A stretch of 42,409 bases of DNA, from positions 1 through 42,409 of the forward strand of contig NZ_JACIDH010000024.1 in assembly GCF_014196255.1 (NCBI RefSeq), given 5' to 3'. Position numbers and translations under genes: made by a program. The stretch is from Sphingomonas pseudosanguinis. Its GTDB lineage: Bacteria > Pseudomonadota > Alphaproteobacteria > Sphingomonadales > Sphingomonadaceae. Position 1 is the first letter of the stretch. Every line of letters starts with the position of its first letter. The notes under the pieces were generated by a model that saw nothing but the letters and a program-made list of their open reading frames with translations, ran no database searches and was not told the origin of the DNA. Of the stretch, positions 24,593-32,908 are shown piece by piece.

Positions 24593-25197
24593 GACGACCT
24601 CCTTTCGCTTTTTTTAATTTCGGCGCGGGTGTCTCGCAGGATCTCAAAGCCGCCCTTGATGGCGATGATCGCGGTGGCGAGGCCAACCAGCAGGTCCGGC
24701 CAGTTACTGCCCAGCCACAGAACTAGTCCGCCGGCGATAAGGATACCCCCGTTCGAGATGAAGTCGTTGAAGCTGAAAGTCGTGGCCGCGCGCAGGTTGA
24801 CGTCCGGGTCCTTGAGGCGTTGGAGCAGCCGCAGGCACCAATAGTTCACGACGCCGGCGATGGCTGACATGACCATCATGGTGGGACCGATCGGCTCGCT
24901 GCCCTGAATGTAGCGCCGCCCAACATCGAGCAGGATGCCGCCGGCAAAGATCAGCAGCATGATCCCCGAGACCATCGCGGCGCGAGTCTTCCACGTCTTG
25001 CCATGACTGAGCGCCACAAGGCTCAGCGCGTAGACGGCCGTGTCAGACAGATTGTCGACGCCGTTTGCGATGAGCGCGCTCGAGTCTGCGAAGAGTCCCG
25101 ACACGAAAAAGCCTGCCGCGATCGCCGCATTGAGCAACAGCACGATCCAAAGCGTGTGCCGCTCCTGCGCGCTCGCGGTATCGTTGTTCACGCTCAT
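24589..25197 (-). CDS. Short CDF-type cation transporter
   Basis: A 202-residue protein with six membrane segments resembling the transmembrane half of cation diffusion facilitators (CzcD/DmeF). It lacks the C-terminal cytoplasmic ferredoxin-like domain, being about 100 residues shorter than usual. Metal-site positions differ from the common HxxxD pair: TM2 has NGVDNLSDTAVYAL (DxxxD) and TM5 has FNDFISNGGIL (DxxxN). The metal preference may thus differ or be lost. It overlaps the ZIP-like gene upstream and the P1B ATPase downstream by 4 nt each. It should act in the inner membrane as a proton-coupled exporter. Confidence 0.8.
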   Translation of the reverse strand: MSVNNDTASAQERHTLWIVLLLNAAIAAGFFVSGLFADSSALIANGVDNLSDTAVYALSLVALSHGKTWKTRAAMVSGIMLLIFAGGILLDVGRRYIQGSEPIGPTMMVMSAIAGVVNYWCLRLLQRLKDPDVNLRAATTFSFNDFISNGGILIAGGLVLWLGSNWPDLLVGLATAIIAIKGGFEILRDTRAEIKKSERRSS

Positions 25198-25880
25198 GCC
25201 ATGATCTCCTCGAGTGTCAGCAGGGCCAGAAAGCCGACGAAGAACATCGAACTGATGAGTGGCGTGTCTGGCTTCTCGTGCGCCTCGACCAACAGCTCCT
25301 CGGTGACGAGGTAGAGGAGCGCCATCAGGCCGAAGCTCAGGAATCCCGCGATCATAACCGGCGACAGGGTCGCGACCGGAATGGCGGCCAGCGCCCCCAC
25401 CGGAAGAAGCAGCGCCAGCGCCGAGACAATCACGACGATGCGCAGCCGCGAGCGATAGGTCTCCGCAAGCTCGTCGGTCAGCGTCAGGCCGAGGAACAGA
25501 ACTTCGAGCGTCAGCGCGATCGTCAGCAGGAAACCGGCTTTCTCGCCCGCCACGAAAGCGAGGCCGAGCACTAGGCCGTCGACGAGGATGTCTATGCCGA
25601 TCGCCGCCAGTAGCGCAACCGGCCCCTTGAAACGCGCCTCAAAGGCCTTGAGCGCCAGCATTGTGGCGACGCCCGCCGCCCCGCCGATCAGCGTCGCGCT
25701 CGGCGACGCCTCATGCTTGACCTGTGGCAAGATCTCGGTTGCGGCTGCCGCGAAGACAACGCCGGCGGCCAAATGCTGCAATCCGGCGACGATGCCCGGC
25801 TTCAGCTTGGTGCGGCTCGCGATGATCGCACCGAGGATGACGGCGATGACGGGCGCAAGCGTGTAGAGCAATGCTCGCAT
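25194..25880 (-). CDS. ZIP-like metal transporter
   Basis: A 228-residue membrane protein with about eight helices arranged as in ZIP transporters: LQHLAAGVVFAAAATEILPQ in TM2/3, IGIDILVDGLVLGLAFVAG in TM4 and TLEVLFLGLTLTDEL in TM5. The canonical HNxxEG and HExxH motifs of TM4/5 are replaced by DILVDG and LEVLFLG, so only acidic residues line the expected site. ZIPs usually move Zn, Fe or Mn into the cytoplasm; within an efflux operon this divergent type may work differently. ATG 25880 lies 3 nt after the lipoprotein stop, and its stop overlaps the CDF gene. Confidence 0.8.
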   Translation of the reverse strand: MRALLYTLAPVIAVILGAIIASRTKLKPGIVAGLQHLAAGVVFAAAATEILPQVKHEASPSATLIGGAAGVATMLALKAFEARFKGPVALLAAIGIDILVDGLVLGLAFVAGEKAGFLLTIALTLEVLFLGLTLTDELAETYRSRLRIVVIVSALALLLPVGALAAIPVATLSPVMIAGFLSFGLMALLYLVTEELLVEAHEKPDTPLISSMFFVGFLALLTLEEIMA

Positions 25881-25883
25881 GTC

Positions 25884-26279
25884 TTATTTCCCCTCCGCAT
25901 TACGATGGCAGATGCGGATGTCACCGCCCGCGCGGGTGAATGCGATCGAACCTCCGGCGACGACCGCTCGCAAGGTGGTGCCGCGGTATTCGTCGCCGGT
26001 CGTGCCAGCGCTCAGCAACTCGGTTTTGCCCTTCGGCAACCAGGTCACCGCCATCCGCAGGCCATCGCCCATGAAGTCGACATCGACCCGGGAGCCGTCG
26101 TCGCAGTACATCATTCGTTGGGCGATGAGCCCGGGCATGTCCCCTTCGTTGTGGACGGCTTCGGCAGGTGGGCTGGGCGCAACATTGCAGGCACCAACCA
26201 CGAGGCTCGCCAGCGCGATCACGCCAGCGCGTCTGCGCGGATAGCCTCGCCGACTCCGGGAGGTGCCTGCCCCTGTCAC
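25884..26279 (-). CDS. Small MliC-like lipoprotein
   Basis: A 131-residue lipoprotein. I place the start at GTG 26279, which overlaps the bestrophin stop (GTGA); a longer frame to 26363 would lie inside that gene. A basic stretch (SRRGYPRRRAGV) precedes a hydrophobic core and lipobox ending VVGAC. The mature part (MMYCDDGSRVDVDFMGDGLR, then AFTRAGGDIRICHRN) has the two-cysteine beta-barrel look of MliC/DUF-type lysozyme-inhibitor lipoproteins, as does the protein at 27579-27953. Overall identity is weak, so the family is tentative. Confidence 0.6.
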   Translation of the reverse strand: MTGAGTSRSRRGYPRRRAGVIALASLVVGACNVAPSPPAEAVHNEGDMPGLIAQRMMYCDDGSRVDVDFMGDGLRMAVTWLPKGKTELLSAGTTGDEYRGTTLRAVVAGGSIAFTRAGGDIRICHRNAEGK

Positions 26280-27160
26280 CAGAGAACCCCGTGGACCGGC
26301 TTGAGCGGTTCCGGCGCCGGGAGATCGGCGGTCTGGAGAAGATCGATCTCGATCGTCCGGCACATCGCGGTCAGCGGCACGTCGTGGACGCTGTTGGCGA
26401 ATGGGTCGGTCAGGTCCTCGCCGATGCTCAACACCGCCAGGAATACGAGGCCGATCAGGGTCGAGCCGATCGGCGTGGCGATGCCCAGCGATTCCACGAG
26501 CGCGATGGGCAGTAGAATGCAGAAGAGCCGGGTGAACAGGTTAGGGAAGAACCGGAAGCCATTCGGGAGCGGCGTGTTCTTGATCCGCTCCATGCCGCCC
26601 TGCGCATTGGATATGTCGATGAGGACGCGCTCGACCGTCGCCTGCTGGATGGCATCGATCCGCCCCTCGGCTTGTGCATCGCCGAATATCTCAGCTATTT
26701 CCTCAAGCAGGAGGTTGGCCGGGTTCTGTCGGGCCACTGCCCGATCGGCGACATCCTGACCCGCAAGACGTGCGATGTCTTCGTAAGGCGCGTCGCGTCG
26801 AAGCTGATGGCGGATCGAATGGGCAAACGCGATTTGCCGCAGGATCACGCCATGCCGCATCTCGCTGTCCGGTTCGGACTTCGTCAGGGTACGCGTAATG
26901 CGGGCGAGGCTTCGCGACGCGTTGATGAGGGCACCCCAAAGCGTGCGTGCTTCCCACCAGCGCGCATAGGCAGCATTGGTGCGAAACCCCATGAACAGCG
27001 CGATCGCCGTGCCGAACAGTGCCGTCGGCAATGGGGGTTCCTTGATGGGAAAGCTGAAGTGGAACACCGTCACGGCCACGTCCCACACGAACAGGATCGT
27101 GAGCGGCTTCCAAACCTCCAGAATGATCTGCCTGAATCGCGGCGTTGCACCAACAATCAT
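26276..27160 (-). CDS. Bestrophin-like (YneE-type) anion channel
   Basis: A 294-residue membrane protein of the bacterial bestrophin family. It has the N-terminal helix KPLTILFVWDVAVTVFHF, the conserved TALFGTAIALFMGFRTNAAYARWWEARTLWG region (about residues 44-75) that includes the family's FR-x-NxxYxRWWE signature, a long helical cytoplasmic part, and IGEDLTDPFANSVHDVPLT near residue 250, the acidic Ca/regulatory clamp equivalent. Such proteins form pentameric ion channels in the inner membrane. It starts at ATG 27160, 31 nt after the FliE stop, and overlaps the lipoprotein by 4 nt. Confidence 0.9.
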   Translation of the reverse strand: MIVGATPRFRQIILEVWKPLTILFVWDVAVTVFHFSFPIKEPPLPTALFGTAIALFMGFRTNAAYARWWEARTLWGALINASRSLARITRTLTKSEPDSEMRHGVILRQIAFAHSIRHQLRRDAPYEDIARLAGQDVADRAVARQNPANLLLEEIAEIFGDAQAEGRIDAIQQATVERVLIDISNAQGGMERIKNTPLPNGFRFFPNLFTRLFCILLPIALVESLGIATPIGSTLIGLVFLAVLSIGEDLTDPFANSVHDVPLTAMCRTIEIDLLQTADLPAPEPLKPVHGVLW

Positions 27161-27191
27161 CGAAACTATGTCCTTCTTCGCTCGGCTATTC

Positions 27192-27533
27192 CTAGCCCAG
27201 CGGCATGTTCATAATGTCCTTGTAGGCGGACAGAAGCTTGTTACGGACCTGAAGTGTCGCTTCGAATGTGACCGAAGCCCGGTTTTGAATCAAAGCGACC
27301 GTGGCGATGTCTGTAGTTTCTCCACGCTCGTAGGCTTCCGTGGCGACATCCTCCTGTTCCTGGGTCGCGTTTACCTTTGCAACTACGGCATTGAGCGTGT
27401 CGCTGAAGCTGCCCGCAGGCGCGCTCGGTGTGACGCCTGGCGGCGCACTAGGCTGTACCTCCTGCAGGGCACGGCTGCGCGCGATCACCTGTGCTCGGAT
27501 CGCCATCACGTTCGTGATCGAAGCGTCAGACAT
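27192..27533 (-). CDS. fliE: Orphan FliE-like flagellar basal-body protein
   Basis: A 113-residue protein whose C-terminal half carries the FliE signature: IQNRASVTFEATLQVRNKLL then SAYKDIMNMPLG, matching the family's S-F-x-x-x-L-x-V-R-N-K-L-x-x-A-Y-x-x-I-M-x-M end. The N-terminal half is Pro/Ala-rich and helical, with SFSDTLNAVVAKVNATQ as the usual central helix. FliE links the MS ring to the flagellar rod. No other flagellar gene occurs in this window, and the gene sits between an MliC-like lipoprotein and a bestrophin gene inside a metal operon. ATG 27533 follows GGAGAAGG. It may be a recruited structural protein or an evolutionary stray. Confidence 0.82.
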   Translation of the reverse strand: MSDASITNVMAIRAQVIARSRALQEVQPSAPPGVTPSAPAGSFSDTLNAVVAKVNATQEQEDVATEAYERGETTDIATVALIQNRASVTFEATLQVRNKLLSAYKDIMNMPLG

Positions 27534-27578
27534 CGGCCTTCTCCAGACGCAGGCTGGACCGCGAAAGGGCAGCGCGCG

Positions 27579-27953
27579 TCATTGGCTCCCCTCCTTCACA
27601 CAGGTCTGGGTTCGCCCATCGCCTTCCTCGATCATGAGCTGTGGCCCCTTGAAGGTCGCAGAGGCCGTATCGCCAACATACTGGAGGCCCTGCGCAGGCG
27701 CGGTCAGGGTTGTCGGCGGACCATCGGCAGTGCGCCGCAAGTCGATCTGTAGGCCGTTATCTTTATAGTCTACGAAGAGCTTGGTGCCGTCTCTGCACCG
27801 ATAGGGATGACGCCCCAGCTCACCGCTGGCCACGCCGCTATCAGACGAATGGACTTGCTGTTCTGTCGGCGGGACATCCCTCTTGCTCTCGGAACAAGCT
27901 GCCAACATCGCGGCCAGGACGGCGACGGGCAAAGCCCCTATCCATGTCGTCAT
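27579..27953 (-). CDS. MliC-family lipoprotein (C-type lysozyme inhibitor domain)
   Basis: A 124-residue lipoprotein: signal with lipobox AAMLAAC, then a linker, then an MliC-type barrel (about residues 45-124) with HPYRCRDGTKLFVDYKDNG, the mid-strand GLQYVGDTASATFKGPQLMI and the closing DGRTQTC. The two cysteines of the barrel (YRC and QTC) are kept. The family inhibits C-type lysozymes, or simply acts as a periplasmic barrel protein. ATG 27953 overlaps the SRPBCC stop by 4 nt. Confidence 0.8.
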   Translation of the reverse strand: MTTWIGALPVAVLAAMLAACSESKRDVPPTEQQVHSSDSGVASGELGRHPYRCRDGTKLFVDYKDNGLQIDLRRTADGPPTTLTAPAQGLQYVGDTASATFKGPQLMIEEGDGRTQTCVKEGSQ

Positions 27954-28438
27954 CGAGCTTCACTCCTGTAGCGCTGAGGAACCCGCTGACGGTTGGTCCC
28001 ACGGACAGAATGGCCCACCCGCCAGCGCAGGTAGGTGGCGAGGCGATCGTCAGCCTCGACCATGAGCGTGCGCAGACGGCGCAGCATCACCGTCCCCATC
28101 GGGTACGAGAGTGCGCCCCGCAGGGTGACGGTGTGCGTGAGTTGCGTCCCGCCGTCGTCGCCGGACAGGTCGAACCGCTCCTCAAATTCAAAAAGGTACG
28201 GGATGCCGCACGACCAAGCGTAGCTGTCCGGCTTATCGAGCCGATCTACGCGCGCAGGCGTTCGTACCGGTTTCGACCAACCGGTAATTGCGAATGCGCA
28301 CTCAGTATCGCCGAGTTCGTCGGAGGCATCCAGAAGGACGAGCGGGCTCCAAGCCTTACGATGACCGGGATCGGTCAAGGCCGACCAGATGCGGAGCGGG
28401 CCGCCGTGCAGAGTTATGCGGGTCACGGTTTGAGGCAT
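27950..28438 (-). CDS. SRPBCC-family (START-like) ligand-binding protein
   Basis: A 162-residue soluble protein with the START/SRPBCC pattern: VTRITLHGGPLRIWSALTDP, GHRKAWSPLV, a central beta-sheet (YAWSCGIPYLFEFEERFDLS) and a long C-terminal helix (TVMLRRLRTLMVEADDRLAT). Such folds bind hydrophobic ligands or act as polyketide-cyclase/AHSA1-type proteins; the ligand is unknown. ATG 28438 has a GGGGAAAG site upstream. It is the first gene after czcA in the operon (gap 54 nt). Confidence 0.82.
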   Translation of the reverse strand: MPQTVTRITLHGGPLRIWSALTDPGHRKAWSPLVLLDASDELGDTECAFAITGWSKPVRTPARVDRLDKPDSYAWSCGIPYLFEFEERFDLSGDDGGTQLTHTVTLRGALSYPMGTVMLRRLRTLMVEADDRLATYLRWRVGHSVRGTNRQRVPQRYRSEAR

Positions 28439-28492
28439 GGACTTTCCCCACCTGCAAGAGGCGGAGGGGCGGCCGTGGGCCGCCCCTCCCCA

Positions 28493-31400
28493 TCAGACTG
28501 CGTGGTTCGCGAAGGTCTGACCATGGTCGTCCCCTTCGTGCTCCTCGTTGTAGTGCTCAGCCTTTCCGATCACCCTCTGTCCAAAGCGTGCATAGAGCGT
28601 CGGCAGCACGAACAGCGTCAGCAAGGTGGCCGAGATGAGCCCGCCGATGACGACGGTTGCGAGCGGCTTCTGCACCTCCGCACCCGCGCCCTCGCCGAGC
28701 GCCATCGGCACGAAACCGAGCGAGGCGACCAGCGCTGTCATCACGACGGGGCGCAAACGCTGCATGGCGCCGACATGCGCAGCTTCCTCGCGAGACATGC
28801 CTGATCGGATCAGGTCGTGGATCGAGCTGACCATGACGAGGCCGTTGAGGACCGCGATGCCCGACAGGGCGATGAAGCCCACCGCCGCCGAAATCGAGAA
28901 GTCCATTCCGCGCAGGAACAGCAGCAGCACGCCACCGACCAGTGCGAACGGCACGCCGGTGAACACGATCGCGGCATCCCGAACCGACCCCAGCGCTCCA
29001 TAGAGGAGGAACAGGATGAGGATGAAACAGGCCGGAATGACCAGCTTCAGCCGCTCGCTCGCCGATTGCAGGTTCTCGAACTGGCCACCCCATTCGAGAT
29101 AGCTGCCCGAAGGAAGCCGGACCTGGTTCCCGATCGTCGCCTGCGCATCCGCCACGACCGAACCGACGTCACGGCCACGCACGTTCGCCTGCACGACGAC
29201 GCGACGTTTGCCATTCTCGCGACTGATCTGGTTCGGACCATCCACGACCTTGATGTCGGCGACGCTGGAAAGCGGCACATAGGACCCGCCCGCCACCGGC
29301 ACCTGCACCTGTTCGAGCAGGCCGAGATCGGCACGCTGTGCCTCCGACAGGCGGATCACCACGGGAAAGCGGCGATCACCCTCGAAGATCTGGCCAGACG
29401 TTCGTCCACCCAGCGTGGCGGTCACGGTGTCCTGCACGTCCTGTGCAGTGACGCCGAGACGGGCCATCGCGTCGCGATTGACGCGGATGTCGAGCATTGG
29501 AAGGCCCGTAGTTTGTTCGACCTTCACGTCGGCCGCGCCCTGCGTCTTGCGCAGCACGCTCGCGATCTGCTCCGCCGTCCGGTTCATGGAGGCGAAGTCG
29601 TCACCGAACACCTTCACGGCGATGTCGCCGCGGACGCCCGCGATCAGCTCGTTGAAGCGCATCTGGATAGGCTGGGTGATCTCGTAGGCATTGCCCGGGA
29701 TCTTCGCCAACTCACCCTCGATGCGGCTCACCAGCTCTTCCTTGGGCAATTCGGGGTCCGGCCACGATTTGCGCGGCTTGAGGACGACGAACATGTCGGT
29801 CGCGTTGGGCGGCATCGGGTCAGATGCCAGCTCGGCGGTGCCCGTCTTCGAATAGACGAACTCCACCTCCGGCTGCTTCGACATCATCCGTTCGATCGGC
29901 ACCTGCATCGCCTGGCTCTGCTGAACCGAGGTGGCGGGGATGCGCAGCGACTGGATCAGCAGGTCTCCTTCGTCGAGCTGGGGTAGGAATACCTGTCCGA
30001 GCGTGGTGAAGGCGGCCGCCGCGAGGACGAGGCTGACCACGCCCGCGCCGATCGTGACCGTCGGCCGCTTCATCGCCCGATCGAGGCCCGGCTCGTAGCG
30101 CTTCTTCAACCAGGTGATGATGCGGCCATCCTTCTCCTCCACCTTCTTCGACAGCCAGATCGCGATCATGGCGGGCACGAAGGTCAGCGAGAGAATGAAA
30201 GCGAAGACGAGCGCGATGATGACGGTGAGCGCCATCGGCACGAACGTTTTGCCTTCCACGCCAGTCAGCGTGAGCAGAGGGACATAGACAAGGATGATGA
30301 TCGCCTGCCCGTAGACCGAGGGACGGATCATCTCCCGCGCGGCCGATGCGACCGTCTTGAGGCGTTCCTGTACGGTCAGCAGGCGCCCTTCATGGTGCTG
30401 CTGTTCGGCGAGCCGGCGCAGCGCATTCTCGACGATGATGACCGCGCCATCGACGATCAGCCCGAAGTCCAAGGCGCCCAGGCTCATCAAATTGGCCGAT
30501 ACGCCTGCCCTTAGCATCCCGAAGCCGGTCAGCATCATGGTGATCGGGATGACCAGTGCCGCGATCAGCGCTGCCCGGAAGTTGCCGAGCAGCAGGAACA
30601 GGACGACGATGACGAGAACCGCGCCCTCGCTGAGGTTCTTGGCGACCGTCTTGATCGTCGAGTTGACCAGCTCGGTGCGGTCGAGAACGGGCTGCACCAC
30701 CACGTCGGGCGGCAGTGAGGCGTTGATCGATTTCAGCTTGTCAGCAACCGCGGTCGCAACGTTGCGGCTGTTCTCACCGATCCGCATGATAGCGGTGCCG
30801 ACGACGACTTCGGTGCCATTCTCCGAAGCCGAGCCCATGCGGATCGCCTGGCCGGTCTTTACGGTCGCAACCTGTTCGACCGTGATCGGCACGCCGTTAC
30901 GTGTCGCGATCACGGTCCTGGCAAGCTCGCCGGCATTGCGCACCAGCGCATCCGAGCGAACAGCCAGACCCTCACCATTGCGATTGACGAAACCGCCGCC
31001 GACGCTGGTGTTATTGCGCTCCAGCGCCGTACCCAACTCGGTTAGTGTAATGCCGAGCGAAGCGAGCTTCTGCACGTCGGGCACGACGAGGAATTGCTTG
31101 GCATAGCCGCCGATCGAGTCGACGCCCGCCAGTCCGGGCGTGTTCTTCAGGAGCGGCGTCACGATCCAGTCCTGCGCGGTACGCAGGTAGGTCGCCTTGT
31201 CTTCCATCGTCGTCAGGCGTTCGCCTTCCGGCGTGATATAACTGCCGTCAGGCTGGACACCGGGCTCGCCCGGTTTGTGGTTGTCGTCGTTCCGATGTTC
31301 GAGCCGAACGGTGTACATGTACACTTCGCCCAGGCCCGTCGCGATCGGCCCCATTTCCGGGTTCACGCCGTCGGGCAGGTTCTCCTGCACGCCCTGCAGG

Positions 31401-31738
31401 CGTTCGCCAACCTGCTGGCGGGCGAAATAGATGTCAGTCGCGTCAGAAAAGACCGCCGTGACCTGTGCGAAGCCGTTGCGGCTGAGCGATCGGGTATATT
31501 CGAGACCCGGCGTCCCGGCGAGCGCGGTCTCGATCGGGAACGACACCTGCTTTTCGACCAGCTCGGGCGAAAGCGCAGGTGCGCGCACGTTGATCTGAAC
31601 CTGGTTGTTGGTAATGTCCGGAACAGCGTCGATCGGCAGCCGGTAAAGCGAATAGGCGCCGATGACGCCGGCGATGGCGGTGAGCAGCAGGACGAGCCAG
31701 CGCTTCTCGACCGCCCATGTGACGATGCGGGCGATCAT
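28493..31738 (-). CDS. czcA: Heavy-metal RND efflux permease (CzcA-like)
   Basis: A 1081-residue HME-RND proton antiporter of full length. It begins with the inner-membrane segment WLVLLLTAIAGVIGAYSLYR and has 12 predicted membrane helices and two large periplasmic loops. The helix-4 proton-relay motif LGALDFGLIVDGAVIIVEN carries Asp424, Asp430 and Glu437 with the same spacing as Asp402, Asp408 and Glu415 of Cupriavidus CzcA. The C-terminus is His/Asp-rich (GKAEHYNEEHEGDDHGQT), a possible metal-sensing tail. With CzcB and CzcC it pumps Zn, Co or Cd from periplasm/cytoplasm across the outer membrane. The start lies 3 nt after the czcB stop. Confidence 0.95.
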   Translation of the reverse strand: MIARIVTWAVEKRWLVLLLTAIAGVIGAYSLYRLPIDAVPDITNNQVQINVRAPALSPELVEKQVSFPIETALAGTPGLEYTRSLSRNGFAQVTAVFSDATDIYFARQQVGERLQGVQENLPDGVNPEMGPIATGLGEVYMYTVRLEHRNDDNHKPGEPGVQPDGSYITPEGERLTTMEDKATYLRTAQDWIVTPLLKNTPGLAGVDSIGGYAKQFLVVPDVQKLASLGITLTELGTALERNNTSVGGGFVNRNGEGLAVRSDALVRNAGELARTVIATRNGVPITVEQVATVKTGQAIRMGSASENGTEVVVGTAIMRIGENSRNVATAVADKLKSINASLPPDVVVQPVLDRTELVNSTIKTVAKNLSEGAVLVIVVLFLLLGNFRAALIAALVIPITMMLTGFGMLRAGVSANLMSLGALDFGLIVDGAVIIVENALRRLAEQQHHEGRLLTVQERLKTVASAAREMIRPSVYGQAIIILVYVPLLTLTGVEGKTFVPMALTVIIALVFAFILSLTFVPAMIAIWLSKKVEEKDGRIITWLKKRYEPGLDRAMKRPTVTIGAGVVSLVLAAAAFTTLGQVFLPQLDEGDLLIQSLRIPATSVQQSQAMQVPIERMMSKQPEVEFVYSKTGTAELASDPMPPNATDMFVVLKPRKSWPDPELPKEELVSRIEGELAKIPGNAYEITQPIQMRFNELIAGVRGDIAVKVFGDDFASMNRTAEQIASVLRKTQGAADVKVEQTTGLPMLDIRVNRDAMARLGVTAQDVQDTVTATLGGRTSGQIFEGDRRFPVVIRLSEAQRADLGLLEQVQVPVAGGSYVPLSSVADIKVVDGPNQISRENGKRRVVVQANVRGRDVGSVVADAQATIGNQVRLPSGSYLEWGGQFENLQSASERLKLVIPACFILILFLLYGALGSVRDAAIVFTGVPFALVGGVLLLFLRGMDFSISAAVGFIALSGIAVLNGLVMVSSIHDLIRSGMSREEAAHVGAMQRLRPVVMTALVASLGFVPMALGEGAGAEVQKPLATVVIGGLISATLLTLFVLPTLYARFGQRVIGKAEHYNEEHEGDDHGQTFANHAV

Positions 31739-31741
31739 GGC

Positions 31742-32908
31742 TTAGTCCTCATGCTCGGCTTCGCCCTTGCCGAGTTCGGCCTTGAGCGTGAAGCTGCCAG
31801 TGGTGGCGATCTGTTCGGTGCCCTTCAGGCCCGAGCGGATGATGACGGTGTCGCCCGACGCATCACCGAGCTCGACCGGCGTCGCCTGGAAGCCTTTGGG
31901 CGTCCGCACGAACACGACCGACTTGCCCTCGTTCGTCTGGACCGCCGTCGTCGGGACCCGGATCGCTCCGCTGCCGCCGCTGCCCGAAAGCTCGACCGCG
32001 GCCGTGACCGGCTCGCCGACGCGCCACTGACCGCCGCGATTGTCGAGCGTCGCGATCGACGGTACGAGCCGCGTCTGTGGATCGAGCGCGGGGGACACGA
32101 ACGTCACCCGCGCGGTCGCCTGACGGCCTGCTGCCTTCACCGTCACCACATTGCCGGGCCGGATACGCCCGGCGTCCTCCGGTTTCAGGTTGAGCGCAAT
32201 CGAGACCTGTCCGAGATTGGCAATACGGTAGAGTTCCGCATCAGCCGCCACCGTCTGGCCGAGCGTCACCGGACGAGCGATGATCTGCCCGGAGATCGGC
32301 GCGGCAATGCCTAGCCGATTGAGCCCGCCGCCGCCCATACCAGCGGCCGATACTGTGCTTTGCGCTTGCGTCAGTGCGATTCGCGCCTCGGTCGCGGCCG
32401 TGCGGGCTGCGATAAGATCCTGCTCGGGCGAAACACGCTGGGAAAACAGCCGCTGCTCGCGCGCGAGATTGGAGTTGGCGAGCTGGAGCCGGGCACGTGC
32501 CGCCTCAACTTCGCCCTTGATCTGCGCCGCTTCGCGGCTCTCGATCACCGCGATGGTCTGCCCGCGACCAACCGACTGGCCTAAATTGCGCGTGAGCGCG
32601 ACCACTCGACCAGCGATCGCCGCCGAGACCACCTGTGTCCCTTGCGGATCGCCTTCGATGATCGCGGGCAGTTCGATGGTGCCAGCACCGCCGACGATCG
32701 GGCGTCCGACCTGAACGCCCGCCGCGGCGATCTGCTCTGCGGTGAGCGTCACAGCACCTTCCTCGGCATGAGCGGCCTCGTTGCCGGCCTTCTCCGCACC
32801 GGCGGCCGATTCATTTGCCGCCGCTTCGTTGCCGGCATCGCTGCCGCCACCGCAGGCCGTCAGCAGGAGAGCGAGCGACGCTGCGCCCGCGAGATAAAAG
32901 CTCTTCAT
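31742..32908 (-). CDS. czcB: RND efflux periplasmic adaptor lipoprotein (CzcB-like)
   Basis: A 388-residue membrane-fusion protein. The signal ends in LLLTAC (Cys19), so it is lipid-anchored. Order: lipoyl half-motif around VVSAAIAGRVVALTRNLGQS, coiled-coil hairpin (EAARARLQLANSNLAREQRL onward, about residues 130-180), second lipoyl half (GIAAPISGQIIARPVTLGQT) and beta-barrel/membrane-proximal domains to about 375. The Ala/Glu/Asn-rich linker with AAHAEEGAV may bind metal weakly. ATG 32908 overlaps the czcC stop (TGATG). It bridges CzcA and CzcC. Confidence 0.93.
   Translation of the reverse strand: MKSFYLAGAASLALLLTACGGGSDAGNEAAANESAAGAEKAGNEAAHAEEGAVTLTAEQIAAAGVQVGRPIVGGAGTIELPAIIEGDPQGTQVVSAAIAGRVVALTRNLGQSVGRGQTIAVIESREAAQIKGEVEAARARLQLANSNLAREQRLFSQRVSPEQDLIAARTAATEARIALTQAQSTVSAAGMGGGGLNRLGIAAPISGQIIARPVTLGQTVAADAELYRIANLGQVSIALNLKPEDAGRIRPGNVVTVKAAGRQATARVTFVSPALDPQTRLVPSIATLDNRGGQWRVGEPVTAAVELSGSGGSGAIRVPTTAVQTNEGKSVVFVRTPKGFQATPVELGDASGDTVIIRSGLKGTEQIATTGSFTLKAELGKGEAEHED

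Noticed and set aside
28817..29986. A 389-codon plus-strand ORF opposite czcA
   Set aside because: Antisense shadow of czcA; the His/Arg-rich text is the complement of the RND protein.
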